The translations under genes were made by a program, and so were the position numbers. Below, one piece after another: positions 36,131 through 45,725 of a DNA stretch of 64,000 bases (position 1 is its first letter; every line of letters starts with the position of its first letter). Under the pieces are notes generated by a model. It saw only the letters and a list, made by a program, of their open reading frames with translations, made no database searches and was not told where the DNA came from. The DNA is taken from NCBI GenBank assembly GCA_016185245.1, contig JACPNZ010000009.1:1-64000 (forward strand). The letters are read 5' to 3'. The stretch comes from Hyphomicrobiales bacterium. Lineage in GTDB: Bacteria > Pseudomonadota > Alphaproteobacteria > Rhizobiales > Aestuariivirgaceae.

Positions 36131-37375
36131 ATGGAATCTAAGTTGATGCTGATGCGTAACAGCCAGTCGACCAATGTCGCGATCATCGGCGCAGGGCCCT
36201 ATGGCCTTGCCACGGCGGCCCATTTGCTCAAGGCGGGTGTTTCGACCCGGATTTTCGGCAAGCCGATGGGCGCGTGGACCGGCAACATGCCCAAGGGCAT
36301 GTTTCTCAAATCGGCTTTTGAAGCCACCAGCATTTCCGCCCCCGAGGCCGGTTCTTCTCTGGTCGACTACTGCATCGAGACGGGGATCGAGGCCTTCGAC
36401 GACTGGCACCCAATTCCGATCGATGTCTTTGCCAGCTATGGTCTGCATTTCCAGAAACGCCATGTCAGGGGCGTGGAAGATATCTCCGTCCAGCAGATAT
36501 CCAAGGTACCTGAAGGTTTCCGCGTAAGCCTTGCCAACGGCGAAGCCTTCACCGCAAGATCGGTAGTGGCGGCCACAGGTCACTTGCATTTCACCCACTG
36601 GCCAGCCGAATTGCGGGGGGCGGGCGGCTGGGCCGTGAAGGCGGGAGTTGCCAGCCACACCTCCCAGCATGACGATTTTACGCGCTTTGCCGGTCGCACC
36701 GTCGCCGTCGTGGGCGCGGGCCAATCGGCTCTGGAGAGCGCAGTATTGCTCCATGAAGCGGGAGCAAAGGCGCATCTCCTGGTTCGCGATCCGCAGATTC
36801 TCTGGGGCGGCCCGCCGATCAAGGGCGACAGCCTGTTCCGCCGCCTGTTCAAGCCGAAGACTGCCTTCGGCCCGGGTTGGTCCCATGTCGTCATCACCGA
36901 AATGCCACAGCTCATTTCGCAAATTCCGGCGGCCTGGCGGCTTGCCCTGGTGCGCAAGGCTTACGGGCCCTCGGGCGGATGGTGGCTGCGCCAACGCTTC
37001 GAGGGAAAGATCGACGTGGCGCTTGCGACGCGAGTCGAGCAGACGGTCGAGGCGAGCGGCAGAGTGATGCTGCGCCTGCGCACCGCTGCGGGCGAAGAGT
37101 CTTCGCTGGTGGTTGACCATGTCCTAGCGGCGACCGGCTACCAGGTCGACGTCGATGCCGCCGACTACCTCGATCCGGAGATCAGGACGGGGCTGAAGCG
37201 CGTTCCCGGCTCGGGTTCGCCAAAACTGTCACGCAATTTCGAATCGTCGATCCCCGGATTGTATTTCGTCGGGTTGTCGTCAGCCGCAACCTTCGGTCCA
37301 TTGCAGCGCTTCGTTCACGGTACCGACTTCGCCGCGCGGACGGTGAGCCGGCCGCTGGTGACCGGCGCAGCTTAA
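36131..37375 (+). CDS. FAD/NAD(P)-dependent oxidoreductase (flavin monooxygenase-like)
   Basis: A 414-residue two-dinucleotide-binding flavoprotein. The FAD motif is VAIIGAGPYGLATAAHLL near the start and the NAD(P) motif VAVVGAGQSALESAVLLHEA near residue 195, with the closing ATGYQVD and PGLYFVGLSSAATFGP segments. This layout fits class B flavin monooxygenases or N-hydroxylases, but the substrate is unknown. ATG at 36152 is an alternative start. It lies between the glycan genes and the divergent kinase/ATP-grasp pair, so a role in modifying a sugar or amino group is possible. Confidence 0.85.
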   Translation: MESKLMLMRNSQSTNVAIIGAGPYGLATAAHLLKAGVSTRIFGKPMGAWTGNMPKGMFLKSAFEATSISAPEAGSSLVDYCIETGIEAFDDWHPIPIDVFASYGLHFQKRHVRGVEDISVQQISKVPEGFRVSLANGEAFTARSVVAATGHLHFTHWPAELRGAGGWAVKAGVASHTSQHDDFTRFAGRTVAVVGAGQSALESAVLLHEAGAKAHLLVRDPQILWGGPPIKGDSLFRRLFKPKTAFGPGWSHVVITEMPQLISQIPAAWRLALVRKAYGPSGGWWLRQRFEGKIDVALATRVEQTVEASGRVMLRLRTAAGEESSLVVDHVLAATGYQVDVDAADYLDPEIRTGLKRVPGSGSPKLSRNFESSIPGLYFVGLSSAATFGPLQRFVHGTDFAARTVSRPLVTGAA

Positions 37376-37404
37376 AACCCGCTGCGCGACCGATCGGCCG
37401 ACTT

Positions 37405-38649
37405 TCAGAGATACAGGCGCAGCACGGCCTCGACATTGGCCGCGGCCCAAAGGCGGTTGTGAATGTAGCCCGCCGACTTCTCCAGATTGGCCGCCATCAG
37501 CCGGAGCCAAGCAAGTGCTACCATGGCGCGCATGGCCGCCGGCTGACGGGTCCAGTCTCCCGCCGGCCCACGCAACTGGCCACAGGCCTCGAACCAGGTC
37601 GTTTCTTCGGCGCTCCAGCGGCCGGTGCGGAGAAGTTCGCCGATAATGTCGCCAATCTGCTGGCCGGTCTGTACCCGCCTCGCGGTAACTGCCAGTTGGC
37701 AGATGTCAAACCCCGCTGGACCGTCAGTTCCAAAGCGGTCCCAATCGATGATGCTGGCGATGGCGACCTGCGTCGGCCGATGCGGGGACACAGGATCGTC
37801 ACCTTGGGGCCGGATTTTCTCTGTGGAATAGAGAATATTACCCGGACAGTAGTCGCCATGATACCAGCCAAGTTCGACCATTCTGCCACGCCAGTAGTCG
37901 CACTGCTGCCGGGTGAATGCGGCAATGGCAGTCTCCCGCGATTGTGCCGACATCAGGGTTCGGACTGGCTGCTGGAGCCTGTTGGCCGGTCGGACGATCC
38001 AGTCTTCAAGCCAGTTTTCCCCAATCACCGCCGAGGCCGAATTGCCGGCGTGAAACCGGCCGATCAGCCGAGCGGCCTCGGCCAGTGCTGCGGAACCCAA
38101 ACCTGGTGTTCCGATGACCGTCCGGCCATCGTGGCCCGGCAGGAACCGCTCGATGGAGATAAGCTTGCCGGCCGACCGACCAAAAGCCAGAATGTGGGAA
38201 ATCCCGAACTCCAGACCGGTATTCGACGTTGGTATGATCCTGAGCGAAGCCTGCTGGCTGACCAACGATCCGGCGCCGCCAGTCGATCGGCTGATCTTGA
38301 CAATGGCGCGCGTGCCGGCAGGAGCTTGAAATCCGAATTCCAGAGGGCGCTCGACCGGCGCCTCACCCAGGAAGTAGATCCGTACATTGCCGAGCGATGG
38401 CATTTCTCCGAGCAGTCGCCAGCTTCGCGCAACCGGATCATCGGGCCGCTCAAGGACAGCGCCCACGGCCAGCTCGATCTCCCGGTCCGGTAGCGATCCG
38501 GATGCCCGGCCGCGCCGCGCCGCAACCAGGCGGGCAGCAATCGAGGCAAGTGCCAGCAATCGTCCAGCTAACCGGTCGGCGAGGCCGTAGTGTAATCCGG
38601 TCGCGGGACGTCGCGCGATGCGCGCTATCGGCTTGGTCGACACCTGCAT
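37405..38649 (-). CDS. Aminoglycoside phosphotransferase-fold kinase
   Basis: A 414-residue protein with a protein-kinase-like/APH fold. The catalytic loop is WYHGDYCPGNILYS (HGD..N) and the metal-binding motif is IIDWDRFGTDGPAGFDI. A long N-terminal portion (about 200 residues) holds the nucleotide lobe (VERPLEFGFQAPAG, ARAIVKISRST). In the context of glycan genes it is more likely a sugar, choline-like or small-molecule kinase than a resistance gene. It starts one base after the ATP-grasp stop, so the two are co-transcribed. Confidence 0.82.
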   Translation of the reverse strand: MQVSTKPIARIARRPATGLHYGLADRLAGRLLALASIAARLVAARRGRASGSLPDREIELAVGAVLERPDDPVARSWRLLGEMPSLGNVRIYFLGEAPVERPLEFGFQAPAGTRAIVKISRSTGGAGSLVSQQASLRIIPTSNTGLEFGISHILAFGRSAGKLISIERFLPGHDGRTVIGTPGLGSAALAEAARLIGRFHAGNSASAVIGENWLEDWIVRPANRLQQPVRTLMSAQSRETAIAAFTRQQCDYWRGRMVELGWYHGDYCPGNILYSTEKIRPQGDDPVSPHRPTQVAIASIIDWDRFGTDGPAGFDICQLAVTARRVQTGQQIGDIIGELLRTGRWSAEETTWFEACGQLRGPAGDWTRQPAAMRAMVALAWLRLMAANLEKSAGYIHNRLWAAANVEAVLRLYL

Positions 38650-38650
38650 G

Positions 38651-39958
38651 TCAGGGCTCGGCGGTCTTGTCGATCGACCGCCCCGGGCCGGAAGACCGCC
38701 GGGCCATTCCCGACAATTTGTGCAGACGGCCGAACGCGGTCAAGATAAAGCGGCGCGCAATTCTTCCGCTGAAGCGCACCGTCATGGCGATGAACGGCAG
38801 GGGATCGTCGACGGAAAACCAGGCCAATGCCGTGCTGCGAAGGAACGAATCCGCGCCACGAGGCAGGCGCTGAGACCCCCAGAGCAGCGACGCCCAGTCG
38901 AGGTTTTCCACATAGAAGCGCCGGCCAAGGACAGGGACAGAGAGGGGGACCGGCTGGCCGGTGAGGTCGAGATAGAGGGCCCGCACCACGTCCATTCCAT
39001 CGGTGTTGACGAAAAGCCGGAAATTGGCGCCGAGGCGCGGATTGAAATCGACCAGCTTGTAGCGGCCATCGCGCCGGTCGAGCCGCCAATCCATGTCGAC
39101 GATTCCGCGGTAGCCCACCGCCTTGCAGAAAGCCGAGGCGGTGGCCAGGAGTTCATCGTTGCGAAGCGACATCGCGGCGGAGGTAACACCCGCCTGCACT
39201 GGCCATGATCGGTATTTGCGGCCGGTGAAGGCCACCAGCGGCAGGCCGCTACGTCCGCAATAGGCATGCACGATCCAGTCTTCCGCAACATCTGGTGGAA
39301 TATATTCTTGAATGATGATCTGCGCGTTCGCCGGCCAGTTGCGGCTCAATTGCCGGAATTCGGCAAGCGAATTGACGATGGTGGTCGACCCGACAACCGG
39401 TCTTGACAGTCGCGTCCACGGCTCGCTGTTTTTGATGACCAGCGGAAATACCGCGTCGGCGACAGCGGCCAGTGCCTCCGCTACCGACTGAGTATAGATC
39501 GTCGCCGGCGCCGGCGTACCATGCCTGACGCACTCAGTGAACAGGGCCCGCTTGCTGGCGAGAGTTTCAGGGAGTTCAGGGGAGATATCGGGCAGCAGAA
39601 AATGCGGGCGCAGCTGATCGGCGTTCTTGGCGATCAGCACTGCCGCTTCATCGTCTGTCGGTATCAGGACCGCCGCCCGACCCAATTCGCGGGCAACATC
39701 GAGCAGCCGGGCGTGCAGCGCCTCGGCGTCGTCTCTTGCCCGATCGTCGATCAGGAATCGACGGCGCAAGAAGCGTGACATGCCGTGTGGCGCATAGCGA
39801 TCGGTCAGCATCGCGTAGGTGGTGATGCCGGCTCGCCCCAGGGAACGGATCGCGCCCAAGGAGCCGTGCAGGTACGGATAGCTTCCGACCTGGAACAGAA
39901 CAACGGGCGTTGACGCGTCGAAGCTGGGCTCGCCGCTGACAGATGAGCTCGACTGCAT
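38651..39958 (-). CDS. ATP-grasp domain ligase
   Basis: A 435-residue ATP-grasp enzyme, the class that forms amide or thioester bonds through acyl phosphates. Order: pre-ATP-grasp Rossmann part (PVVLFQVGSYPYLHGSLGAI, VLIPTDDEAAVLIAKN), ATP-binding part with FPLVIKNSEPW and AQIIIQEYIPPDVAEDW, and the metal site GIVDMDWRLDRR...YKLVDFNPRLGANFRL. It resembles carbamoyl-phosphate-synthetase/D-aspartate-ligase-like proteins. Together with the APH-fold kinase it forms a two-gene unit that could attach an amino acid or similar group to the glycan. That is inference. Confidence 0.85.
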   Translation of the reverse strand: MQSSSSVSGEPSFDASTPVVLFQVGSYPYLHGSLGAIRSLGRAGITTYAMLTDRYAPHGMSRFLRRRFLIDDRARDDAEALHARLLDVARELGRAAVLIPTDDEAAVLIAKNADQLRPHFLLPDISPELPETLASKRALFTECVRHGTPAPATIYTQSVAEALAAVADAVFPLVIKNSEPWTRLSRPVVGSTTIVNSLAEFRQLSRNWPANAQIIIQEYIPPDVAEDWIVHAYCGRSGLPLVAFTGRKYRSWPVQAGVTSAAMSLRNDELLATASAFCKAVGYRGIVDMDWRLDRRDGRYKLVDFNPRLGANFRLFVNTDGMDVVRALYLDLTGQPVPLSVPVLGRRFYVENLDWASLLWGSQRLPRGADSFLRSTALAWFSVDDPLPFIAMTVRFSGRIARRFILTAFGRLHKLSGMARRSSGPGRSIDKTAEP

Positions 39959-40031
39959 GGTGCCAGAATGATCCGATCATTTGAGTAAATGCAATAAGCA
40001 ATTGTACATGATAGTTACCTTGGAATCCGCG

Positions 40032-40039
40032 TTAACCAT
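40032..40039 (+). promoter_or_regulatory. TTAACCAT motif between divergent genes
   Basis: TTAACCAT preceded by CG, 74 bp upstream of the ATP-grasp gene and 113 bp upstream of the methyltransferase, in an AT-rich gap (39960-40040) that must hold both promoters. Same motif as at 7416 and 28458. CtrA binding is inferred from resemblance. Confidence 0.35.
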
Positions 40040-40151
40040 GGAAAACCGCATATGGTCCCCAACCCTTAAGGCGGGCGCCGGGTTCTTTCGCCGATCCCCC
40101 CAATGTGTTAGCCGTTGATGGTCAAAAATCATAACTTGTCGATGGGGAAGA

Positions 40152-40856
40152 GTGGAGTTGAATGGGTTGGTGAACTCCCTTCGGGCGGCAGCCGGTCGCT
40201 TGCGCAGGGACGGCTTCTTGAAGACCGTGCCGCTGATCGCCCGCAGGCTTCGCTCGCAGGTCATGGCGGTGGTGGAGGACAGGCGCCGGGGGGTGTCGAC
40301 CAGCAGGGAAGTTACTGACCACCAGCTTGGCTTTGGCGACAGTCGCTATCATGCCTACGTGGCGACCGATTATGACACTTTCAAAGCCGCCATGGGTCTG
40401 GTCGACATTCGGCCGATGCAGGATGTGTTCGTCGATTTTGGATCCGGCAAGGGCCGTGCGGTTCTTTTGGCGGCGGAAATGCCGTTTCGGAGGGTCATCG
40501 GGGTCGAATATTCGATGCAGTTGCATGCCGACGCCAGTCGCAACCTCGCTGCCCTCCGCCATAGGAGATGCGGGGAAGTCGAGCTCGTGCAAGCCGACGC
40601 AACCAGGTGGCCGGTACCACCCGATGCGACCGTGCTATTTTTCTTCAATCCCTTCGATGGCGAAGTCCTGGCCAGGGTCTGCGAAAATATTCGCGCTTCC
40701 CTGGCCGAATCGCCCCGCAAGATCACCATCGTCTATGTCCGCGCCGACAAGTTCTTCGAGCACGAAATAGCCTGGACCGAGTGGCTGACGCGGATTCACG
40801 AGATTCCGTGCAGTGACGGCAAGGTGGCGATTTACGAGAACAAGGCGGCTGGCTGA
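40152..40856 (+). CDS. Class I SAM-dependent methyltransferase
   Basis: A 234-residue protein from GTG 40152. The SAM-binding motif is VFVDFGSGKGRAVLLAA, followed by VIGVEYSMQLHADA and the acceptor-side FFFNPFDGEVLARV. The N-terminal 60 residues are basic and helical. This VDFGSGKGR type occurs widely beside glycan genes, with unknown acceptors. It diverges from the ATP-grasp gene. Confidence 0.85.
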   Translation: MELNGLVNSLRAAAGRLRRDGFLKTVPLIARRLRSQVMAVVEDRRRGVSTSREVTDHQLGFGDSRYHAYVATDYDTFKAAMGLVDIRPMQDVFVDFGSGKGRAVLLAAEMPFRRVIGVEYSMQLHADASRNLAALRHRRCGEVELVQADATRWPVPPDATVLFFFNPFDGEVLARVCENIRASLAESPRKITIVYVRADKFFEHEIAWTEWLTRIHEIPCSDGKVAIYENKAAG

Positions 40857-40933
40857 CCGCCGGGCGGTTGGCGCGATGCCAATGGCCCCGCGAGAATGAG
40901 GAATTCCGCAATCGAGACGCCAGGTTTACAACG

Positions 40934-41749
40934 TCAGGCGGCCCGTACGGATGCGGCGGGAAGAATATCGGACGGCATGGGCTCGGAATAGCCAGGCGAA
41001 AGCCAGTCATCCAATTCAAGGCCAGTCAGTTCGGCGGTCATCCGAATATCCGGCTTGAACATGTCATCGAGCAGCGATCGCGTGGCGGGTGCAAGCGGGC
41101 CCAACGCCCTTGAGTCCACCGGCACGATGTACTCCTTATACGGTTGAGCGTTCGAATTTGAGCCGATGCCGAGAAAGTGTTCGATACCCTGGAGGCTCTC
41201 CTGCGGTTTGTTCCACAACTGATCGGTGCGGAAAAAATGCACTTGCGGCCTGGCGAAGAATTGCAGCACACGACGGATTTGCTCGGCGTAGAAGCCTCGC
41301 TCGATATAGGAAAAGACACGGTGCACCCTGTCGGGAAACCCCTTCATCCGCGCTCGTCCGAACTGCGAGATGGCGAGTTCAAAGGGATAGCTGTCGCAAT
41401 TGCGGACCGACTCCATCCGCCAATGGGAATAGGCCCGCAGCGTTGGGTGACGCAACAGAATGATCAATTTCGCGCGCGGATTGTAGGTTCTTAGCCGGCA
41501 GATCGATTGCGGCCAATACATGTAGATTGGCGTCGCTTCACCGCGCAGCCGGTTCCCGTGGTCACCACCAAAGGCGCCATGATACTTGTCATAGTCGGGG
41601 CGTTGCCAGTTCTGCTGTTCGTCGTCGAAGAAGTGGACTTCCTTCTGGCGCGCCATCTGGATGCATGGCCTGGCTCGGAGGTATGCCGCGAGAGCGGTCG
41701 TTCCCGCCTTCTGGGCGCCAGCGATGAAGAAATCGACCCTCTCCGGCAT
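40934..41749 (-). CDS. PAPS-dependent sulfotransferase
   Basis: A 271-residue sulfotransferase from the ATG at 41749 (ATG at 41791 would add 14 residues). Both PAPS-binding motifs are textbook: VDFFIAGAQKAGTTALAAYL (5'-phosphosulfate loop) and LIILLRHPTLRAYSHW (3'-phosphate motif). VHFFRTDQLWNKPQESLQ is the usual third block. This is the clearest of three sulfotransferase domains in the region and points to a sulfated glycan or lipid at the cell surface. Confidence 0.92.
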   Translation of the reverse strand: MPERVDFFIAGAQKAGTTALAAYLRARPCIQMARQKEVHFFDDEQQNWQRPDYDKYHGAFGGDHGNRLRGEATPIYMYWPQSICRLRTYNPRAKLIILLRHPTLRAYSHWRMESVRNCDSYPFELAISQFGRARMKGFPDRVHRVFSYIERGFYAEQIRRVLQFFARPQVHFFRTDQLWNKPQESLQGIEHFLGIGSNSNAQPYKEYIVPVDSRALGPLAPATRSLLDDMFKPDIRMTAELTGLELDDWLSPGYSEPMPSDILPAASVRAA

Positions 41750-41906
41750 GGTCCCTTGCCTACGTACGCACGGAACTGGGGCCACGGCCATGGGCCGAGC
41801 CGGTTTAATCTTCTGATGTCAGAAAGCGGCTACGCGTCGGAACGGTCGTCTGCACCGCGACCCTCGCCCGGGTGCATCCGACGCATGTGAGCATCACAGA
41901 CTATGG

Positions 41907-41921
41907 TTAATATCTGGTTAT
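41907..41921. promoter_or_regulatory. Near-complete CtrA-type box
   Basis: TTAA-N7-TTAT (TTAATATCTGGTTAT), one base off the CtrA consensus TTAA-N7-TTAA, about 160 bp upstream of the sulfotransferase start and 137 bp upstream of the dehydratase. The flanking gap 41792-42057 holds no gene. Confidence 0.35.
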
Positions 41922-42057
41922 GCCGCAGTCGCGAAAAGCGCCAGGCTGGGGGAGACAAGCCAGCGCCGGGACCCCTCCGGGACGGGACCCGATATGGCGA
42001 TGGACACCCGGCCGGCCCCTGTTCTAGGTGTATGAGAGACATCAGCGAGACCGTGCC

Positions 42058-43860
42058 ATGACCGACAACCCACAGAAGCCCCTGAAGTATCGCTCGCAGA
42101 ACTGGTTCGACAATCCCAATAATGTCGACATGACGGCGCTCTACCTCGAGCGGTACCTCAATTACGGCTTCACCCGAGGCGAGTTGCAGGGCCGCAAGCC
42201 GATCATCGGCATTGCCCAGACCGGCTCCGACCTTTCGCCCTGCAACCGGGCCCACATCGATCTGGTCAAGCGGGTGCGCGACGGCATCTATGAGGCGGGC
42301 GGCATCCCGATGGAATTCCCGGTCCACCCGATCCAGGAAACCGGCAAGCGCCCAACCGCCTCGCTCGACCGGAATCTCGCCTATCTGTCGATCGTCGAAG
42401 TGCTCTACGGCTATCCCCTCGACGGCGTGGTGCTGACCATCGGCTGCGACAAGACGACACCGGCCTGCCTGATGGCGGCGGCGACCGTCGACATTCCGGC
42501 GATCTGCCTGTCTTCCGGGCCCATGCTGAACGGTTGGTACAAGGGCCAGCGGACCGGCTCTGGCACCATCGTGTGGATGGCGCGCGAGAAGCTGGCGACC
42601 GGCGAACTCGACTACGAGGGTTTCGTCGAACTGGTGGCGAGTTCGGCCCCCTCGACCGGCTTTTGCAACACCATGGGCACGGCAACCACTATGAATTCGC
42701 TGGCCGAGGCCCTTGGCATGACGCTGCCCGGCAATGCCGCGATCCCCGCCCCCTATCGCGAGCGCGGGCAAATGGCCTTCGAGACGGGAAAACGCATCGT
42801 CGGCATGGTGCATGAGGACCTGACGCCCTCCAAGATCATGACCCGCAAGGCCTTCGAGAACGCCATCGCCGTGAATACGGCGATCGGCGGTTCGACCAAT
42901 GCGCCCAACCACCTGAACGGCATTGCCCGTCACGTGGGGGTTGAGCTCGACGTGGCCGACTGGGAAAAGCACGGTTATGACCTGCCGCTCCTCGTCAACC
43001 TGCAGCCCGCCGGCGAATATCTCGGCGAGGACTATCACCGGGCCGGTGGCGTTCCGGCGGTGGTGGCCGAGCTGATCAAGGCCGGCCGCATCCACGAGGA
43101 TTGCGTAACCGTCAACGGCAAGACCATCGGCGAGAATTGCAAGGGCAAGTTCTCCTGGGACCGGGCAGTGATCAAGGACTTCGGCAAGCCCCTCAAGCAA
43201 CACGCGGGCTTCAAGATGCTCTCCGGCAACCTCTTCGACTCGGCCATCATGAAGACCAGCGTCATTTCCGAGGAGTTCCGCCAGCGCTATCTGTCGAACC
43301 CCAAGGATCCCAACGCCTTCGAGGCCAAGGCCATCGTCTTCGACGGACCCGAAGACTATCACGCCAACATCGACAACCCGAAACTCGGCATCGACGAGAA
43401 CACCGTTCTCTTCATCCGTGGCGTCGGTCCCCTCGGCTATCCAGGTGCTGCGGAAGTGGTCAATATGCGGGCGCCTAACTATCTGCTTGAGAAGAACGTC
43501 CGTTCGCTGCCTTGCGTCGGTGATGGCCGCCAGTCGGGAACTTCGGGCTCGCCCTCCATTCTCAACGCTTCGCCCGAGGCCGCGGCGGGTGGCGGATTGG
43601 CGATTCTTAAAAATGGCGACCGGGTCAGGATCGACCTCAACAAGGGCAGCTGCAACATGCTGGTGCCGGAGGCCGAACTTGCGAAGCGCCGCGCCGAACT
43701 CGACAAGGCCGGCGGCTACAAGGTGCCGGAGAGCCAGACGCCATGGCAGGAGCTGTTCCGCCAGAACGTCGACCAGCTGGCCCAGGGCATGGTGCTGAAG
43801 GGTGCGGTGAAGTTCCAACGGGTCGCCAAGACCAAGGGCATTCCGCGGGACAATCATTGA
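42058..43860 (+). CDS. IlvD/Edd-family sugar-acid dehydratase
   Basis: A 600-residue Fe-S dehydratase. Cluster and active-site segments are visible: [40 protein letters not shown] and [19 protein letters not shown], then [10 protein letters not shown]. The closest pattern I recall is arabonate/xylonate dehydratase, not dihydroxy-acid dehydratase, and the downstream epimerase supports pentose or hexose acid catabolism. ATG at 42058 is used; ten upstream codons are open but lack similarity. The substrate needs assay. Confidence 0.88.
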   Translation: MTDNPQKPLKYRSQNWFDNPNNVDMTALYLERYLNYGFTRGELQGRKPIIGIAQTGSDLSPCNRAHIDLVKRVRDGIYEAGGIPMEFPVHPIQETGKRPTASLDRNLAYLSIVEVLYGYPLDGVVLTIGCDKTTPACLMAAATVDIPAICLSSGPMLNGWYKGQRTGSGTIVWMAREKLATGELDYEGFVELVASSAPSTGFCNTMGTATTMNSLAEALGMTLPGNAAIPAPYRERGQMAFETGKRIVGMVHEDLTPSKIMTRKAFENAIAVNTAIGGSTNAPNHLNGIARHVGVELDVADWEKHGYDLPLLVNLQPAGEYLGEDYHRAGGVPAVVAELIKAGRIHEDCVTVNGKTIGENCKGKFSWDRAVIKDFGKPLKQHAGFKMLSGNLFDSAIMKTSVISEEFRQRYLSNPKDPNAFEAKAIVFDGPEDYHANIDNPKLGIDENTVLFIRGVGPLGYPGAAEVVNMRAPNYLLEKNVRSLPCVGDGRQSGTSGSPSILNASPEAAAGGGLAILKNGDRVRIDLNKGSCNMLVPEAELAKRRAELDKAGGYKVPESQTPWQELFRQNVDQLAQGMVLKGAVKFQRVAKTKGIPRDNH

Positions 43861-44780
43861 TGCTGGAACTCCGCTCCGGGGATCTCCGTGTCACCTTCTC
43901 CCGTCTCGGCGCGCGCCTCGTCTCGGTCTTCTTTGGCGATGCCGACATGATGGCGGGCGGCGGCAATGACGAGCAGTTCCTCGCCGGCGACTGGACGGCG
44001 GGTGCCATCTGCGGCCGCATCGCCGGCCGGATTACCCGGGCCCGCTTCCGCCTCGACGGCGTGGAGCACCGGCTTGTCCCCAACATGGGCGAGCACCAAT
44101 TGCACGGGGGCCCGGACAATTTTGCCATTCGCAAATGGGATGTCCGGCAGATGGACAATTCCATTCGCTTCAGCCTCCATTCGCCCGATGGCGACCAGGG
44201 TTTTCCGGGTGCTGTCGATGCTGCCGCCACCTATGCGATCTCGGGCAATCACCTGTCGCTCGATCTCGAAGCGCGGACCACCCGGCCGACGGTCGTCAAC
44301 CTGACCAATCACGGCTACTGGAATCTCTCGGGCGGTGCGCGAAATGCCTTTGCCCATGACATGCAGATCGATGCCGAGAGCTTTCTGCCGCTCGACGATC
44401 TGCTTCTGCCCACTGGCGAAATCCGCGCCGTCGCCGGCAGCCGTTGGGATTTCCGCAAGCTTCGCCAGGTGCGCGAGCCCTACGATAATTGCTGGGTGCT
44501 CACCGGCCGGCGCGGCGAACTTCGCCATGGCCTGACACTCGGCGATGCGGGGTCGGGGCGCCGCATGGAGGTATGGACCAGCGAGGCCGGCCTGCAGATG
44601 TACACGGCTCTCCATTGGAACGGGGGTTTTCCCGGCCGCAGCGGGCCGCTGAAGCAATATGGCGCGATCGCCACCGAGCCGCAGAACTTTCCCGATGCGC
44701 CGAGCCATCCCAATTTTCCCAGCCCCGTGCTGCGCCCCGGCGAGACCTACCGCAATCGCATGCAATGGCGATTCTTTTGA
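43860..44780 (+). CDS. Aldose 1-epimerase (galactose mutarotase family)
   Basis: A 306-residue beta-sandwich protein that interconverts sugar anomers. GEHQLHGGPDNFAIRKW (HGG), VVNLTNHGYWNLSG (active-site His) and the C-terminal AIATEPQNFPDAPSHPNFPSP glutamate motif match the GalM family. The ATG shares one base with the dehydratase stop (TGATG), so the pair is coupled and probably serves one sugar-degradation route. It converges on gshB with three bases between stops. Confidence 0.93.
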   Translation: MLELRSGDLRVTFSRLGARLVSVFFGDADMMAGGGNDEQFLAGDWTAGAICGRIAGRITRARFRLDGVEHRLVPNMGEHQLHGGPDNFAIRKWDVRQMDNSIRFSLHSPDGDQGFPGAVDAAATYAISGNHLSLDLEARTTRPTVVNLTNHGYWNLSGGARNAFAHDMQIDAESFLPLDDLLLPTGEIRAVAGSRWDFRKLRQVREPYDNCWVLTGRRGELRHGLTLGDAGSGRRMEVWTSEAGLQMYTALHWNGGFPGRSGPLKQYGAIATEPQNFPDAPSHPNFPSPVLRPGETYRNRMQWRFF

Positions 44781-44783
44781 AAT

Positions 44784-45722
44784 CTAGCGCCTAGCCTCAA
44801 TCGCATCCCAGATCAGGCTGGCGATGTCGGCGCCGCCGAAGCGCCTTATTTCGCGAATGCCGGTCGGCGAGGTGACGTTGATCTCGGTGAGGAAGCCGCC
44901 GATCACGTCGATGCCGACGAAGATCAGCCCGCGCTTTCTGAGGTCGGGCCCGATCGCCTCGCAGATTTCGTGCTCGCGCCTGGTCATCTCGGCCGGCTCG
45001 GGCCTGCCGCCCACATGCATGTTGGAACGGTTTTCGCTGATCGACGGCACCCGGTTGATGGCGCCGGCCGGTTTGCCGTCGACCAGGATGATGCGCTTGT
45101 CGCCGGCCCTGACGGCGGGCAGATATTTCTGGGCGATAAAGGGTTCGTGGAAGGCCTGGCCGAACAGTTCGAGAAGGGCCGAGAAATTCTGGTCGCCCTC
45201 GCTCAGCCGGAACACGCCCGCCCCGCCGTTGCCGTAGAGCGGCTTCAGGATGATGTCGCCATGGGCGCGGCGGAAGGCGGCGAGTTCCACCGGATCGCGG
45301 GTGATCAGGGTCTCCGGCATGAAGTCCCGGTAGCGCAGCACATAGAGCTTCTCGGGGGCATTGCGCACTTCGATTGGGTCGTTGACCACCAGGGCCTTCG
45401 GGTGGATTGCCTCGAGCAGATGGGTGACGGTGATGTAATTCATGTCGAAGGGCGGGTCCTGGCGCATCAGCACCACGTCGAAGCCATTGAGTTCGGCGCG
45501 GCGCAATTCGCCCAATGCCGCATGGTTGCCGATCACCTCGCGCACCTCGACATCCTGGCCGGTCGCCCACAGCCTGCCGCCCTCGAGGGCCAGCGTGCGG
45601 GTTTGGTAATAGAATAGGGCATGGCCGCGCGCCTGGGCCTCCAGCATCAGGGCAAAGGTCGAATCGCCTTTGATGTTGATGGTCTCGATCGGGTCCATCT
45701 GGACGGCGATGGTCAGCGGCAT
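44784..45722 (-). CDS. gshB: Glutathione synthetase
   Basis: Joins gamma-glutamylcysteine and glycine with ATP. The 312-residue protein has the prokaryotic GshB N-terminus ([19 protein letters not shown]), [20 protein letters not shown], the ATP-grasp part [18 protein letters not shown] and the C-terminal [21 protein letters not shown]. It lies three bases after yraN-type gene in the rsmI-yraN-gshB operon, a conserved alphaproteobacterial arrangement. Confidence 0.97.
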   Translation of the reverse strand: MPLTIAVQMDPIETINIKGDSTFALMLEAQARGHALFYYQTRTLALEGGRLWATGQDVEVREVIGNHAALGELRRAELNGFDVVLMRQDPPFDMNYITVTHLLEAIHPKALVVNDPIEVRNAPEKLYVLRYRDFMPETLITRDPVELAAFRRAHGDIILKPLYGNGGAGVFRLSEGDQNFSALLELFGQAFHEPFIAQKYLPAVRAGDKRIILVDGKPAGAINRVPSISENRSNMHVGGRPEPAEMTRREHEICEAIGPDLRKRGLIFVGIDVIGGFLTEINVTSPTGIREIRRFGGADIASLIWDAIEARR

Positions 45723-45725
45723 CGG

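Noticed and set aside
37405-38649. Aminoglycoside resistance gene.
   Set aside because: Only the generic kinase motifs are present. The gene is co-transcribed with an ATP-grasp ligase in a glycan locus, with no resistance context.
41830-43857. A 675-codon minus-strand open frame.
   Set aside because: It is the antisense shadow of the dehydratase gene, whose Fe-S motifs are clear.
42058-43860. Annotation as dihydroxy-acid dehydratase IlvD.
   Set aside because: No branched-chain genes adjoin it, it is linked to an aldose epimerase, and its segments fit the sugar-acid branch of the family better.
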